NCBI RefSeq assembly: GCF_047675955.1
Contig: NC_132914.1
Coordinates: 45,780,521-45,844,520, forward strand
Length of the DNA stretch: 64,000 nucleotides
Reading direction: 5' to 3'
DNA from: Chlorocebus sabaeus
Lineage: Eukaryota; Chordata; Mammalia; Primates; Cercopithecidae
Both the position numbers and the translations under genes were made by a program. This document shows, piece after piece, positions 32,280 to 43,729 of the stretch. The notes under the pieces were generated by a model. It did not search any database. It saw nothing but the letters and a program-made list of their open reading frames with translations, and was not told the origin of the DNA. Each line of letters opens with the position of its first letter. Positions within the stretch are counted from its first letter, which is position 1.

Positions 32280-32570
32280 GCCAGCACGGTGGCTCATGCC
32301 TGTAATCCCAACACTTTGGGAGGCCGAAGTGAGCGGATCATCTGAAGTCAGGAGTTCGAGACCAACCTGGCCAACATGGTGAAATCCCACCTTTACTAAA
32401 AATACAAAATTAGCTGAACATGTTGGTGCACGCCTGTAATCCCAGATACTCGGGAGGCTGAGGCAGGAGAATCACTTGATCCTGGGAGGTGGAGGTTGCA
32501 ATGAGCTGAGATTGCACCACTGCACTCTTGCCTGGGCAACAAAGTGAGACTCCATCACAAAAAAAAGAAA
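32280..32570 (+). mobile_element. Alu
   Basis: Full-length Alu from aggccagcacggtggctcat to an A-rich tail near 32560-32570, at the 3' side of the old L1. Confidence 0.92.
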
Positions 32571-33299
32571 GGAATGGAAAGGAGATACAGCTGAGTATAC
32601 CTTTTTATGTAGTGTCAACTTTAGAATCATATAATCATTTAATATATTCAAAAATTAAGTTAAACCAAAAAGAGAAAAAAGAACAATCCCTAAAACTGAA
32701 GCAAGTGAAATAAAGCTGTTTACAAGGTTGATAACATAACCAAAAAGAAAGATTTATTTCAAATGACTTTGAAACACAAGACTTTGTCTTTTCTTAGTGA
32801 AATATATTCTAGGATCAACACAAACTACAAAGAACTCTTAAGTTTCATTCTGTAATTTTATTATTCTAATAGTGGTATTGTAAAACTATTTTGTGTATTT
32901 TATAAGATAAAGCAAGTTTAGTGTAAGAAGCAATAAAAATGTGAAATCAAATAAGTAAACATCTAGTGTTTAAACTGTAAGCTACAAGTGTTCTGAAGAT
33001 GCCAATAATCTCACTGAAGACTATGGACAAGCTGAACAACTTGGATCTGTGGATAAATCTCTGAGCTGGAAAACACAAAAGACTATTCTTCAGTGGACCA
33101 AACAAGATGACTCCTCAGACAACGTCTGTGAAGTTGATGTCATACGGCACACCCTGACGCTGAATATATAAGGCCTTAATTTTAATCTAAAATGCAACCA
33201 CTCTCTGAGCATCCAGATTTTCAGCTATTCAAGATTCAGAAAACAAAAAGTTATTTCTGGAAATATTTTAGGAAGTCAAATCATTTCTTTTGTATTTTG
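32571..33299. other. AT-rich intergenic DNA with a short coding-like frame
   Basis: No gene. On plus, 32981-33169 is an open frame without a good start that ends in TAA and encodes an acidic, serine-rich stretch (KCSEDANNLTEDYG, then DNVCEVDVIRHTL). It may be a remnant of a transposon or retrocopy; not identified. Confidence 0.3.
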
Positions 33300-33309
33300 A
33301 TGGAATTCT

Positions 33310-33617
33310 CTTTTTTTTTTTCTTTTCTTTTTTTGAGATGGAGTCTCGCTCTGTCGCCCAGGCTAGAGTGCAGTGGCATGATCTTGGCTCACTGCAAGGT
33401 CTGCCTCCCAGGTTCATGCCATTCTCCTGCCTCAGCCTCCTGAGTAGCTGGGACTACAGGCGCCCACCACCACGCCTGGCTAATTTTTTGTATTTTTTAG
33501 TAGAGACGGTGTTTCACCATATTAGTCAGGATGGTCTCGATCTCCTGACCTCGTGATCCGTCCACCTTGGCCTCCCAAAGTGCTGGGATTACAGGCGTGA
33601 GCTGCCGCGCCCGGCCA
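33310..33617 (-). mobile_element. AluY with target-site duplication
   Basis: Reversed, little-diverged full-length Alu. Flanked by atggaattct at 33300-33309 and 33618-33627. Confidence 0.95.
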
Positions 33618-33627
33618 ATGGAATTCT

Positions 33628-34209
33628 TTTTAAAATGTTTTTGGCTTGAGATGGAAAAGGCAGCAAAGTAACTAAAGACAGATTTTAGGCTGCATTATAG
33701 AAGTGTTTCAAAAAATAGGGATTGCATTGGTTGGTTTAAATGTCAACCGTGGGGAAAGCTTTAGGCTCAGGATTTGCGCTCTCAAGATCTTGTTTTCAGA
33801 GAAATTGATAACACACGTGCCAGGAAGTGGGCCCAATTAGGAATTCCATCTAACCAGACAAAAAGTAGTATTGCTTAATGCGTTTGGAAGAATTTCCACA
33901 AGTGTGAAAGAATTGTAAAACATCAGGAACTTGTTGCAAATTATTAATTTAAATATGATTTGAAATATGCCTGTTTCTGGAGAATGAAGGCCAAAGAGAG
34001 GAATTTCATCCAGCAATAAACAGCCATGACAATTTGAAGCCAAACTCTTTATATAAAGCTACCTTTACTAAAGGAGAATTATATTATTTTAAGTAAATAG
34101 TTTTATTTTTAAATTATGTTTAGTTTAACTATACAATTCTTGTAGGTCAAAGTAAGTAATACTTCAATAATGTGGCACAAATTTTAAAGTTTAATATTGA
34201 ATAAAATTA

Positions 34210-34218
<9 letters not shown>
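33628..34218. other. AT-rich intergenic DNA
   Basis: No gene or identifiable repeat. Confidence 0.4.
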
Positions 34219-34252
<34 letters not shown>

Positions 34253-34295
34253 AGACAGAGTCTTGCTCTGTCGCCCAGGCTGGAGCTCACTGTGA
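34219..34295 (-). mobile_element. Truncated Alu with long T-run
   Basis: A T-run of about 31 bases (34220-34250) then gagacagagtcttgctctgt and gcccaggctggag. Only about 40 bases of the element's 3' part remain. Confidence 0.85.
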
Positions 34296-34850
34296 GAGAA
34301 GGAAAAGCTAGAAAGAACTTCTCAAAGGATTTTTAACTCTGAGACAAATTATCATTATTCCCACTTCCACTGTGAGGTCAATATGCAGGATGAGGCATTT
34401 AGGTTAGATTTCTTAAAAAGTTTGAGAGTGATGGATGTGTGAGAGAGGAAGGAGCCTGCATCTCCTCTCCAGGAAGCCTTAAATACCAGAAGAGAGTCTT
34501 ACTTGTCTGAGTTTAGCTTGGGAAGAAACAGATTTACATATCCCTGAGACCAGCTCCGTGCTATTTCAGCAATTCTACCACTCACATTTTAACTCCAAAC
34601 CAAAAGTTGAATGAATCCTGAAATGATTGCATGTTTTTCACAATAGGAAGATTACCACAGTCTCTTAATACCCACAGATGCTTCTCTAATCCTTTTCTTT
34701 CTCCCTATTTCCCCAAGCAATGCCATACTCAGGCCCTTGCAATCTCCTGCCTGTAAGACTATTCCTCTGCTACCTGTGTCTAGAGGCTAGCAGATTGGAC
34801 ACTGTGGCTGTAGGATTTACAATACACACCTGTAACATATCATAGTCTAC
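34296..34850. other. Intergenic DNA
   Basis: No gene or clear repeat recognised. Confidence 0.4.
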
Positions 34851-35012
34851 TTTCAAATAGTGTAAAAATCTTATAGCAATTTACTTTCAGTTTCTCCCTT
34901 ATGTTTTTTATTGTTTTTGTCATACATACTGCTTCTACGTATGCTAAAACCCAACTGGATATTTATTATTTCTACTTTAAATAGTCATTTATTTTTTCAA
35001 GAGATCAAAAAG

Positions 35013-35323
35013 TGAGAGGTTGGGTGCAGTGGCTTACGTCTGTAATCCCAGCACTTTGGCAGGCCAAAGTGGGAGAATCACTGGAGCCCAGGAGTTCAAG
35101 ACCAGCCTGGGCAACATGGTGAAACCCCTTTCTTACAAAAAAAAAAAAATACAAAAATTAGCCGGGCATGGTGGCACACACCTGTAGTGCCAGCTACCAG
35201 GGAGGCTGAGGGAGGAGGATTGTTTGAGCCTGGGAGGTTGAGGCTGAAGTGAGTCATGATTGCATCATTGTACGCTAGCCTGGGTGACAGAGCAAGACTC
35301 TTTTTTAAATAAATAAATACTGA
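35013..35323 (+). mobile_element. Alu (AluJ-like)
   Basis: Divergent full-length Alu (gttgggtgcagtggcttacg to gacagagcaagactc) with an AAATAAATAAATA tail. Confidence 0.9.
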
Positions 35324-35589
35324 GAAAATGTTTTAACTATTTTGCTTATATTTATCACTTCTCACACTCTTTATCTTTTTATATTGGTCAAATTTTTGTT
35401 ATTATTTTTCTTTCGCCTGAAGAACTTCCTTTAACACTTCACCTTTGTTGGTATTTTTAAAAGTCTTTATTTCACCTTTATTTTTGAAAGACATTTTTGT
35501 GAGGTAGAAAAAATTCTGGCTCAATCTTGTCTTTCACTTTACATAGCTTTTATAAGAAATCTGCTGACCTTATTTTTTTATTCCTCTAC

Positions 35590-35818
35590 ATCAGGGATGA
35601 CGAACTTTTCTGTAAACGTCCACACAGTAAATCTTTTAGGTTTTGCAAGCCATATGGTCTCTGTTGCAACTACCAGCTCTGCCATTGTAACACAGAAACA
35701 GCCATAGCAAATACATAAATGAGTGTGTATGGCTGTGTTCCACTAAAACTTCTTTTTGCAGAAATAAGAAGTAATCTAGATTTGACCCAGGGGTCATAGT
35801 TTGCCAACCCCTGCTGTG
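35590..35818. mobile_element. hAT-Charlie-type MITE
   Basis: Near-palindromic ends (catcagggatgacgaac and gtttgccaacccctgctgtg) around the phrases ttttgcaagccatatggtct and tatggctgtgttccactaaa. Typical of a non-autonomous MER1-group hAT element; exact family name not assigned. Confidence 0.65.
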
Positions 35819-35830
35819 TATGTAATATGT

Positions 35831-36035
35831 CTCTCTCTCTCTCTTTCTCTCTCTCTCTTTCTCTCTCTCTCTTTCCTTCCTTCCCTTTCCTTCCTTCCTT
35901 CCTTCCTTCCTTCCTTCCTTCCTTCCTTCCTTCCTTCCTTCCTTCTTTTTCTCTTTCTTTCTCTTTCTTTCTCTTTCTTTTCTTTTCTTTTCTTTTCTTT
36001 TCTTTTCTTTTCTTTTCTTTTCTTTTCTTTTCTTT
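35831..36035. repeat. Long polypyrimidine microsatellite: (CT)n, (TTCC)n, (TTTTC)n
   Basis: About 205 bases of uninterrupted C/T on plus. Starts (CT)n, passes to (TTCC)n at about 35872-35945, then (TTTTC)n running into the tail of the reversed Alu at 36036. Probably grew from that Alu's A-tail. Confidence 0.95.
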
Positions 36036-36315
36036 GTGACAGAGTTTCACTCTCGTTGCCCAGGCTGGAGTGCAATGGCATGATCTCGGCTCACTGCAAC
36101 CTCTGCCTCCCAAGTTCAAGCAACTCTCCTACCTCAGACTCCTGAGTAGCTGGAATTACAGGCATGCACCACCACACCCACTAATTTTTTATTTTTAGTA
36201 GAGACAGGGTTTCTCCATGTGGGTCAGGCTGGTCTCAAACTCCCGACCTCGGCTGATCCGCCTGCCTCGGCCTCCCAAAGTGCTGGGATTATAGGCGTGA
36301 GCAACCGCACCTGGC
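36036..36315 (-). mobile_element. Alu
   Basis: Reversed Alu, ending gcaaccgcacctggcc. Its A-tail is replaced by the polypyrimidine array. Confidence 0.92.
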
Positions 36316-36469
36316 CTATAATGTATCTTTTTCATCTGGCTGCTTTTAGAATTTTTTTCTTTATGCTTGGTTTGTAGCAACTTGGTTATGATGTGCATGG
36401 GAATGGGTTTATTTGTTTATTCTGCCTGGATTTTATTGAGCTTTCAAATTTGGAAAAATGTTAGCTTTT

Positions 36470-36770
36470 TGTTTGTTATTATTTATTTTTGAGATGGAGC
36501 CTCACTCTCTCTCCCTGGCTGGAGTGCAGTGGCACAATCTTGGCTCACTGCAATCTCCACTTCCAGGTTCAAGCGATTCTCCTGCCTTAGTCTCCTTAGT
36601 AGCTGAGATTACAGGCACCCACAACCATGCCTGGCTAATTTTTGTATTTTTGGTAGAGACTGGGTTTCAACATGTTGACCAGGTCGGTCTCCAACTCCTG
36701 ACCTCGTGATCCACCCGTCTCAGCCTCCCACAGTGCTAGGGTTACAAGCATGAACCACCGTGCCCAGGCT
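36470..36770 (-). mobile_element. Alu
   Basis: Reversed full-length Alu ending ccaccgtgcccaggct. Confidence 0.92.
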
Positions 36771-36793
36771 TAGCCATTATTTAAAAATATACT

Positions 36794-37092
36794 TTCTTTC
36801 TTTCTTTTGAGACGGAGTTTTGGTCTTGTCGCCCAGGCTGGAGTGCAGTGGCTTTATCTCCGCTCACTGCAAGCTCCGCCTCCCAGGTTCACGCCATTCT
36901 CCTGCCTCAGCCTCCCCTGTAGCTAGGACTACAGGCGCCTGCCACCATACCTGGCTAATTTTTTGTATTTTTAGTAGAGACGGGGTTTCACCATGTTAGC
37001 CAGGATGGTCACAAACTCCTGACCTCAGGTGATCCACCCGACTCGGCCTCCCAAAGTGCTGGGATTACAGGCGTGAGCCACTGTGCCCGGCC
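36794..37092 (-). mobile_element. Alu with target-site duplication
   Basis: Reversed full-length Alu with a (CTTT)n tail. The words taaaaatatacttt on the left and ttaaatatactttct on the right look like the duplicated target. Confidence 0.92.
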
Positions 37093-38580
37093 ATATTTTT
37101 AAATATACTTTCTTAGCCCATGGCTCTTCTGAAATGTCAGTTGCATAACATTGAAATACTTGATGTGCCGCCCAGGCTGGAGCTTGTTGACTATTTGCTT
37201 TCTTCCATTAGGTCTTAGATCTCAAATTACAGCAGTAAGTTTCAAATTACATTATCTCCATCTCTTAGAATCTTTCTCCACAATCTCTCCTTTCTAGGAA
37301 GAGAATCTCCCCTAACACACTAGTTTAAGTCCACAAGTATGAACCAGAGAAGCTTATGTCCCACAGATCTCCCTGCAATTTAAACATCAGTGATTTCGAT
37401 GTGAATGATGTGAAATTGTGAGCAGTTTATTATTTAATATACCTGGAGGTGTCTTGGATGATACTCATTGTTCTAATGAGGAGCAAAAGCTTCTAATGCC
37501 TTTGGTAAGAGGGAATTGGTTTTTAATAGTATAAGAAGCAGCTGGAAGCCAGTGTGTGATATGGCGATGGATGAACTGGGATGAATGGGAGATTGGATAT
37601 GTGACTCGGGATCATCCTCTGAGGAGAATCTATCCCGGTTTAATCCATTTGATCCAGGCAATTACCAGTAAATCTCACATACCGTTCCCTTCTGTGTCTC
37701 AGAGACCCAGACAACACTGTGGAGAATAACAAGACCTTACTAAAAATGTCTCACTTAGGTTGTTTAGAGACTAACCTCAATTTCTGGAATATTATTTTTC
37801 CGATCCATGTTTGCTGTTTGGTTTTAATTTAGTTTTACTATCCTGGGAAGGCTGATCCTTATATATCTTTTGTTATATATTTGATCAATGTGGGGAGTTT
37901 TTGTTTGGTTTGGTTTTAGAACAGAAGCAAGGAAAGCAGGCAGCAAGGGACAAAAAGGACTCAATTTTATTATAGTAAAACGTGTAACTCGGTGCTAACA
38001 CTACCCTAAATCACCATAGTCTACCAGTTTAGGAATATGAAGAGAAGAGGTACACTAGATTTAAAGCATAGTAATCTCTATGTTCATAATGTCCCTTTCT
38101 CAGTTGGCTACTACTCTTATAACCAGAAACAGGGTACCTTTTTTTGAGGCTGCCTCCAGCAGAATAAGAATATAAACCAGGAGTTCTCCTTAATATGCAG
38201 TATGAAGATACAGGCTTGACATCATCCCATTCCCTGATAATGCTGAGGGGAGCAGAGAACGTGCATTTCTTTGACCCTGAGTTCTGACAAAACTTGGCCT
38301 GGTATCTTTGAGACTTTGATGGGGATAGTGGTGGAATATGCCAAGGGAGGTTAGAGGGGTGGGTAGGTGACAGCTGTCATTTCAAAGCTGCAAGCACTTT
38401 TCTATTTTGTAAGAAATGGAGACTTCCATTTGTCTCTGAAGTAAGTATTCCTTTGTTCAAGAAAGGCCACCAACAAGGCCACTTAATAGTGTGACCATAA
38501 GCCGTAGGTTACCAAAGTAGATGGCTGAAACTGAAAAAGCTAAAATGTTCTTGAAGAAAGGGCAGAGTTGGAGATTCATC
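37093..38580. other. Intergenic DNA
   Basis: No gene. 37163-37185 is a tiny Alu-like scrap (gccgcccaggctggag). The rest has no repeat I can name. Confidence 0.35.
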
Positions 38581-38830
38581 TATTCAACACATATTTATTA
38601 AGCATCTACCATGTGCCAGGCACTATTCAAGGTGCTAGACATGGCAGTGAAGAAAACAAACCCCCTGCCCTAGTGGATCTTACACCCTAGTTGGGAGTAA
38701 AAGATAAATAAATAATACATAAAATAAATAAGCAAAAATACAGGATAACAGATATTGATAACTGGTGTGGAGAAGAATACAGCAAAGAAAAGGATTAGAG
38801 ATCCAGGATGAAAGTAATCCTGGTGCCTTA
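38581..38830 (+). repeat. Ancient L2/MIR-age repeat
   Basis: Words ttattaagcatctaccatgt, gccaggcactattcaaggtg and aaaccccctgccctagtgga follow an ancient mammalian repeat that recurs near 23100, 43600 and 54500. Confidence 0.55.
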
Positions 38831-41430
38831 AAACAAACAAAAGAGCAGGCATTGTGCCTATGAACTGTGGTCAACCATAGAAGATGGAGCTATTTTCATG
38901 CAAGACTTCTTAAAATAGGGGCCTCAGGGTTCTAGGTGAAAAAGTTGGGAGAAAGGGTCCTTCTCCTCACTTTTGCCTAAGATCTAGCACTTCTACAGTT
39001 CTTTGAAGACATGGATTACATTTTGGGGTCCCTGCCCATGGTATATTCACAAATACTAGTATAGTCTCCATTTGTGTCTGGGCAATGGAAACAGAATGCA
39101 CCCTTGTAGTGGCTGCTAAACTGTAACTGATAGTGCCTTGCTGGCCCTTGAGAATGTGTTAGAAATAACTTTTGACACTATTTGGGGGGCCTCTGAGAGA
39201 GATGAACTTACTATAACTAGATGTATTAGTAAGAGTGAGACCTACAAAGTTTTGTAGAATTACGTAGGATAGATAGCACAGGCTTCCTCAAGATATGACA
39301 GGCAAGGAAGGACCTGAAAGTTTGCATAAGTCAGCTATGAGGGACATTAAATTCCTAAAAATATCTTTAATGAAAGGGAAGTTTATGGCACACATACCAT
39401 AGTCCCTATCCTACCATAAATATTTGGACATGATTTCCTTCAAATTGGACTGATACTCTGGGAGAGGCAATTGATCAAACAAAATGGCCCCCATTGAACT
39501 AGAAATTGCTTTTTTGGGTGGTGCAGCACTATCAGTGCCTGACTTGGGGCCAAATCAGGCTCTGAGCTGTTGCAAAAATGGCAACTTTCTAGGGGTAAAA
39601 TAATTTATGGAGAAGATGGAAGGTGCTTAAGGCCATGCACCAGGGATCATTGGTGGCTCTGGAGTTCCAAATGCTTCTGTGTCCATGGCCAGTTACCTAG
39701 AGACTTGGGTTGGAACTGGTGACATCACAGTGACACCGAATACATGTTTGAATATGCACCGAGAGGGGGAAAAGCCTCTGCAAGTGTTGATCTAAGAGAA
39801 GCTGCGGCAGGGGGCAGTGCAGAAAGGGGAGATGGGATGACACTGGCAAAAGAGGTTTAATTGGAATGGAGGGTTATTGTCAGTGGAGATTCATATTGCA
39901 TGAGAAGTTAGAAGGTACCCTGGAATTCATGCTCTGAGTAAAGTTAACATGGAAGAGAAATAAGGGGTTAGGGGTGGCCTTAAAGACTCCTAAAAACAGT
40001 TTGAGGTCACAGAGCAAGCAACTGGAAGTGCAGTTCAGACCTTACATGAGATGTGGGTAGGTGGCTCACCACATGACCATGTCTATGACGCTAAATAATC
40101 TTGAGGTTGTGGACAGTTGGATCACCTCTCCAGTCAGAGGCTCATACAGGCCTAGGGTCTTTGCAAACCACCATGTCCATTTTGCTGTGCGAACGTCGGG
40201 GAGATGAACAAAGCAGATTGGCTGTAATGCCAGGTAAACCACTCTCTGGTGCTGAGAAAAACTAGTCTATGTGACAGGCAAAACCCACAACAATGCGAAT
40301 ATTCTCAGCCTCTCCATCTTTTCTATGCTCTGAGAAGACCTCTGTAATTGATAGCTGGAGTTCTCAGTACTCATGCAGATTGGGGGAATAAAGGACAGAA
40401 TCAAAAGAGCTAAAATAAGCTTGGCCTGATTTACGTGAGAAGGACAGGAAGCTTCTTCTTGGAGAAGAGAAAAAGAATACATCCAAGAAGTGAAGAGAGC
40501 CAGGGAGTGAGAAAGCAAGGGTCAGACTTGAGAGAAAGTTTGAGGAGAAAGGAGAGAGACCAGCAGCAACAGCTATGCCATAATGTGTGGAACAAATAGA
40601 GAAGGAAGGAAGACAAGTTTCAGATGTTTTGCTGTGCACTAAGAATGTAAACACCCTTAGAGTTTTCCCAGAGACTGTAATAAAAATCTAAATTGCTTTT
40701 TAATGCTTTTGGTGATTGGATATGTTTCTTTTGAATGTGATATCACGCTGCCATGGGCCACAAAGCAGCTCAGCTTCATAAAAGTTATACTTGGGGGATA
40801 TTGTCTGGGATTTGGGGCCTAAGGTACAGCAGTCAACTGTACCTTGTTTTAGATCATTGCTCTAGAACTGAGTCTAGCCAGCATTATCGGATTTATAGTG
40901 CAAAAAATACACCAGCCATATAAAGTATAAACTAGAGATATACTAGATACTAGATAGAGGTAAATGGCAGAGCCTCTTCTGAATCCCAATTTTAGTGAGA
41001 ATATGATGTTTGAAACTAGGTGCACCTGATGGAAACCTGTATGTAGGCAGCATGAGGGTCTCTCCCCACCACAGACTGATGACAGTGGGATGAAGGAAGA
41101 GAACAGCTAAGGTGATTCCCAGAGGACAATAGAAAAGCAGGAAGCAGAAGCTGTGTAGGGGTTATATTCTCTTATTATGTGGCAGTTCCTCTGAATATTC
41201 TAGTAGGATAGCTGGGGTACACATCTGGCCCCCTTTTCCTTAGAAATGGACCCATGCAACTAACTATAGGGCACAGGGATCCAGAGGGCCCAGGCCTGTA
41301 ACCCAGCTAGCTGACTGAGGCTCTGCCACTGTTCTCCTTATTTTCCTGAGACTAGACCTTTCTACCTTGTCTCATTTTCACACAGAGTTCCTGAAATGAT
41401 CTGGTTTTCTATTAGACGCACCAATGTCTC
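38831..41430. other. Intergenic DNA with possible degenerate coding remnant
   Basis: No intact gene. Frame 39938-40207 (+) is open except for one TAG at 40058-40060. It encodes a basic stretch (ALKTPKNSLRSQSKQLEVQF) and then SWITSPVRGSYRPRVFANHH. It could be an old ERV internal region or a retrocopy; I cannot assign it. Confidence 0.3.
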
Positions 41431-41437
41431 CTTCCTA

Positions 41438-41796
41438 TATTTTCTTTTTCTTTTCTTTTCTTTTTTCTTTCTTTTTTTTTCTTTTCTTTTTCTTTCTTTC
41501 TTTTTTTTTTTTTTTGAGACGAAGTCTCGCTCTGTCACTCAGGCTGGAGTGCAGTGGCGTGATCTTGGCTCACTGCAACCTCTGCCTCCCGGGTTTGAGC
41601 AACTCTCCTGCCTCAGCCTCTGGAGTAGCTGGGATTACGGGTGCCCACCACCATGCCCAGCTAATTTTCGTGTTTTTAGTAGAGACAGGTTTCACCATGT
41701 TGGCCAGGCTGGTCTCAAACTACTGATCTCAAGTGATCCACCCACCTCAGCCTCCCACAGTGCTGGGATTACAGGCATGAGTCACCGTACCCAGTC
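41438..41796 (-). mobile_element. Alu with (TTTTC)n tail
   Basis: Reversed full-length Alu behind an 80-base T/C run (41440-41515), ending caccgtacccagtc. Confidence 0.93.
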
Positions 41797-43379
41797 ACCT
41801 TCCTATATTTTCAAATCCTGCTACTGGTCCACTCCCCCAGTTCCCACCTACCCTTGACTCTCAAATGTTTGACCTGGAACTTGACTGGACCAGCCACACT
41901 GCTTGATCTCTGCATATGTTTCCCATGGTCTTTTGTGCTTCTCCAGTAATTTTCCCTCCCTCTGGGCTCAGATCCCTTGTACTCTCAGTGGACTTCATAG
42001 CCACCACCTCTGGACAGCATGATGTAATCTTATGCTGAAAGCCTTGACATAAATGGTATCCTCAACAATAGTGGCAAAAGGCCTTGTATGATGACATACC
42101 ACAGCTCCTCCTGTATGGGGGCTATGCTTAAGGTAAGCTTATGGGATTTCAAAGATGAGAAGTCCCCCACTGGGACAGAGTCACTCTTTGTAGGTAGAAG
42201 GCAGGGATATGCCTGAACTGGCAAGATGAAATTTTCCATGTGAAGTGCCTGTCAAGAGATGTAAAGTAACAGACCCAGACAGAAAGCCTGAAAGCCATGA
42301 CAGTCTTTTCTGGCTATAGCTGAGCTCTCCTGGGAAGGATGAAAGCAGGGTTGAACCCATAAGCCCTGAGAACATGCTTGCTGTAGTATAATCAGAAACT
42401 AATGCTGTGTAAGCTCAGTTGTTTTCATGTGTCCTGTCTCTATTTCTAATTTTCCTATAGTTTTTTATAAAGTCTCTTTGTAAATACCAGCCCACTTCAG
42501 TTGTGCTTATGGAAACCAAGGAAAAACATTTCTGTCCTCTCCTGAGCCAGAGTTTCAGGAGTAACTTAAGGTGTCATTACCACTTATGGGGTACATAGTA
42601 GAGGTAGGAGTCCTAATCAAGATGAGAGTGCTGGAAATCTGTAGAATGAAGGAAGAAATAAGCAAGCAAATAGGATTGAATCATTAGTTTCAGAAAATAC
42701 AATACTGTGCTTTTAAAATTTGTTCATATATTTGTTTTGGGAAATCAAATTTCTAATGGCTGCATAATATTTTATATATGAGCAATTTTGCCTTAGTTTA
42801 TTTAAACATTCTGCTCCTGGTCATTTAGGATAGTCCCCACTTGTTTCTATTTTAATAGCAGTAAGATTGGTATAGGCCAAACAGTCCTCTAGTGTCACAA
42901 AAGTTTCCCTGTGCCAGTCTCACTCTTCATCACCAACCACATAATCAGGGAAACCCAAAGGTAACACACACATTTGCTGTAACTGAACCGCCAGTCTACA
43001 AAACACCTTTCCCTAGTTCTTCTCTATCTTGAAGTGATATGGTTTGTTTCTCTTCCCCAGATTTATTCTTGTGAACTTCATTTTTGGTTTCTGATCACTT
43101 GGCTTCCCTAATTTCCTAGGGTCATTATTAATGTGCTCTGCCCAGGTGCTGATTCCTTCTCAATCTGGAATCATCTACATATATTAAAGACAATGTTTTT
43201 CTTCCTCCGCCCTTCCTGCTCCACCCCTTAAATAGGGAAAGGGGTTGTCACAAAGGTTGTGGATACTCAGTGTATGTCTGAACTTGGGCACTGAAAGAGA
43301 GAGCGGGAATTACTCTAACACACAGTCATCCCATCCATCCCCTCCATGCAACCATCAACAGTTTACCTTTTCACCTGTG
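41797..43379. other. Intergenic DNA
   Basis: No gene. About 42715-42865 resembles reversed L1 (tggctgcataatattttata, then catttaggatagtccccact). The rest is unassigned. Confidence 0.4.
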
Positions 43380-43729
43380 AGATGATGCAGAGTGTTATTC
43401 GGAATTAGAAATAATATTATAGACTATCTAGTTCAATTCCCTAACAGATGAGGAAAATGATGTGGCCAAGGTCTCTGAATGAATAAGTGGCAGAAACGAA
43501 ACTGAATTCAGGTCTCCTAAAACCCACTACGTTTGGCTTGCAGAGTTCCGGATGAGAGCATGGGACTTGGTCGTTTTTGTTATTCATTCAATAACTATAA
43601 CTATATTAAGCGTCTACATACTAGGTGCCAGGCAGTATTTTAGGAGCTGGGGATTCCGTGATGAAGGATGCAGGGGAGACAAAAATCTCTGCCCGTATGG
43701 AGTTTCATTGTCAAAACTTAAGTACTTGG
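43380..43729. repeat. Ancient MIR/L2-age repeats
   Basis: 43440-43520 is MIR-like in reverse (gatgaggaaaatgatgtggc, aagtggcagaaacgaaactg). 43580-43725 is the tattaagcgtctacatacta / ggtgccaggcagtattttag repeat. Confidence 0.5.

Larger units (their letters stand above)
34851..36469 (-). mobile_element. Old L1 fragments, antisense, heavily interrupted
   Basis: Pieces at about 34851-35012, 35325-35580 and 36316-36469 read as reverse L1 (tgaagaacttcctttaacac, gtctttatttcacctttatt, ttggttatgatgtgcatggg, tttattgagctttcaaattt). Alus, a hAT element and microsatellites interrupt them. Confidence 0.6.

Noticed and set aside
35831..36035. Regular array that could be mistaken for CRISPR or another repeat-spacer system
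   Set aside because: 2-5 base tandem units with no spacers; a microsatellite.
35670..36119. 149-codon minus frame rich in K, E and R
   Set aside because: It is the translation of the purine strand of the microsatellite plus Alu sequence.
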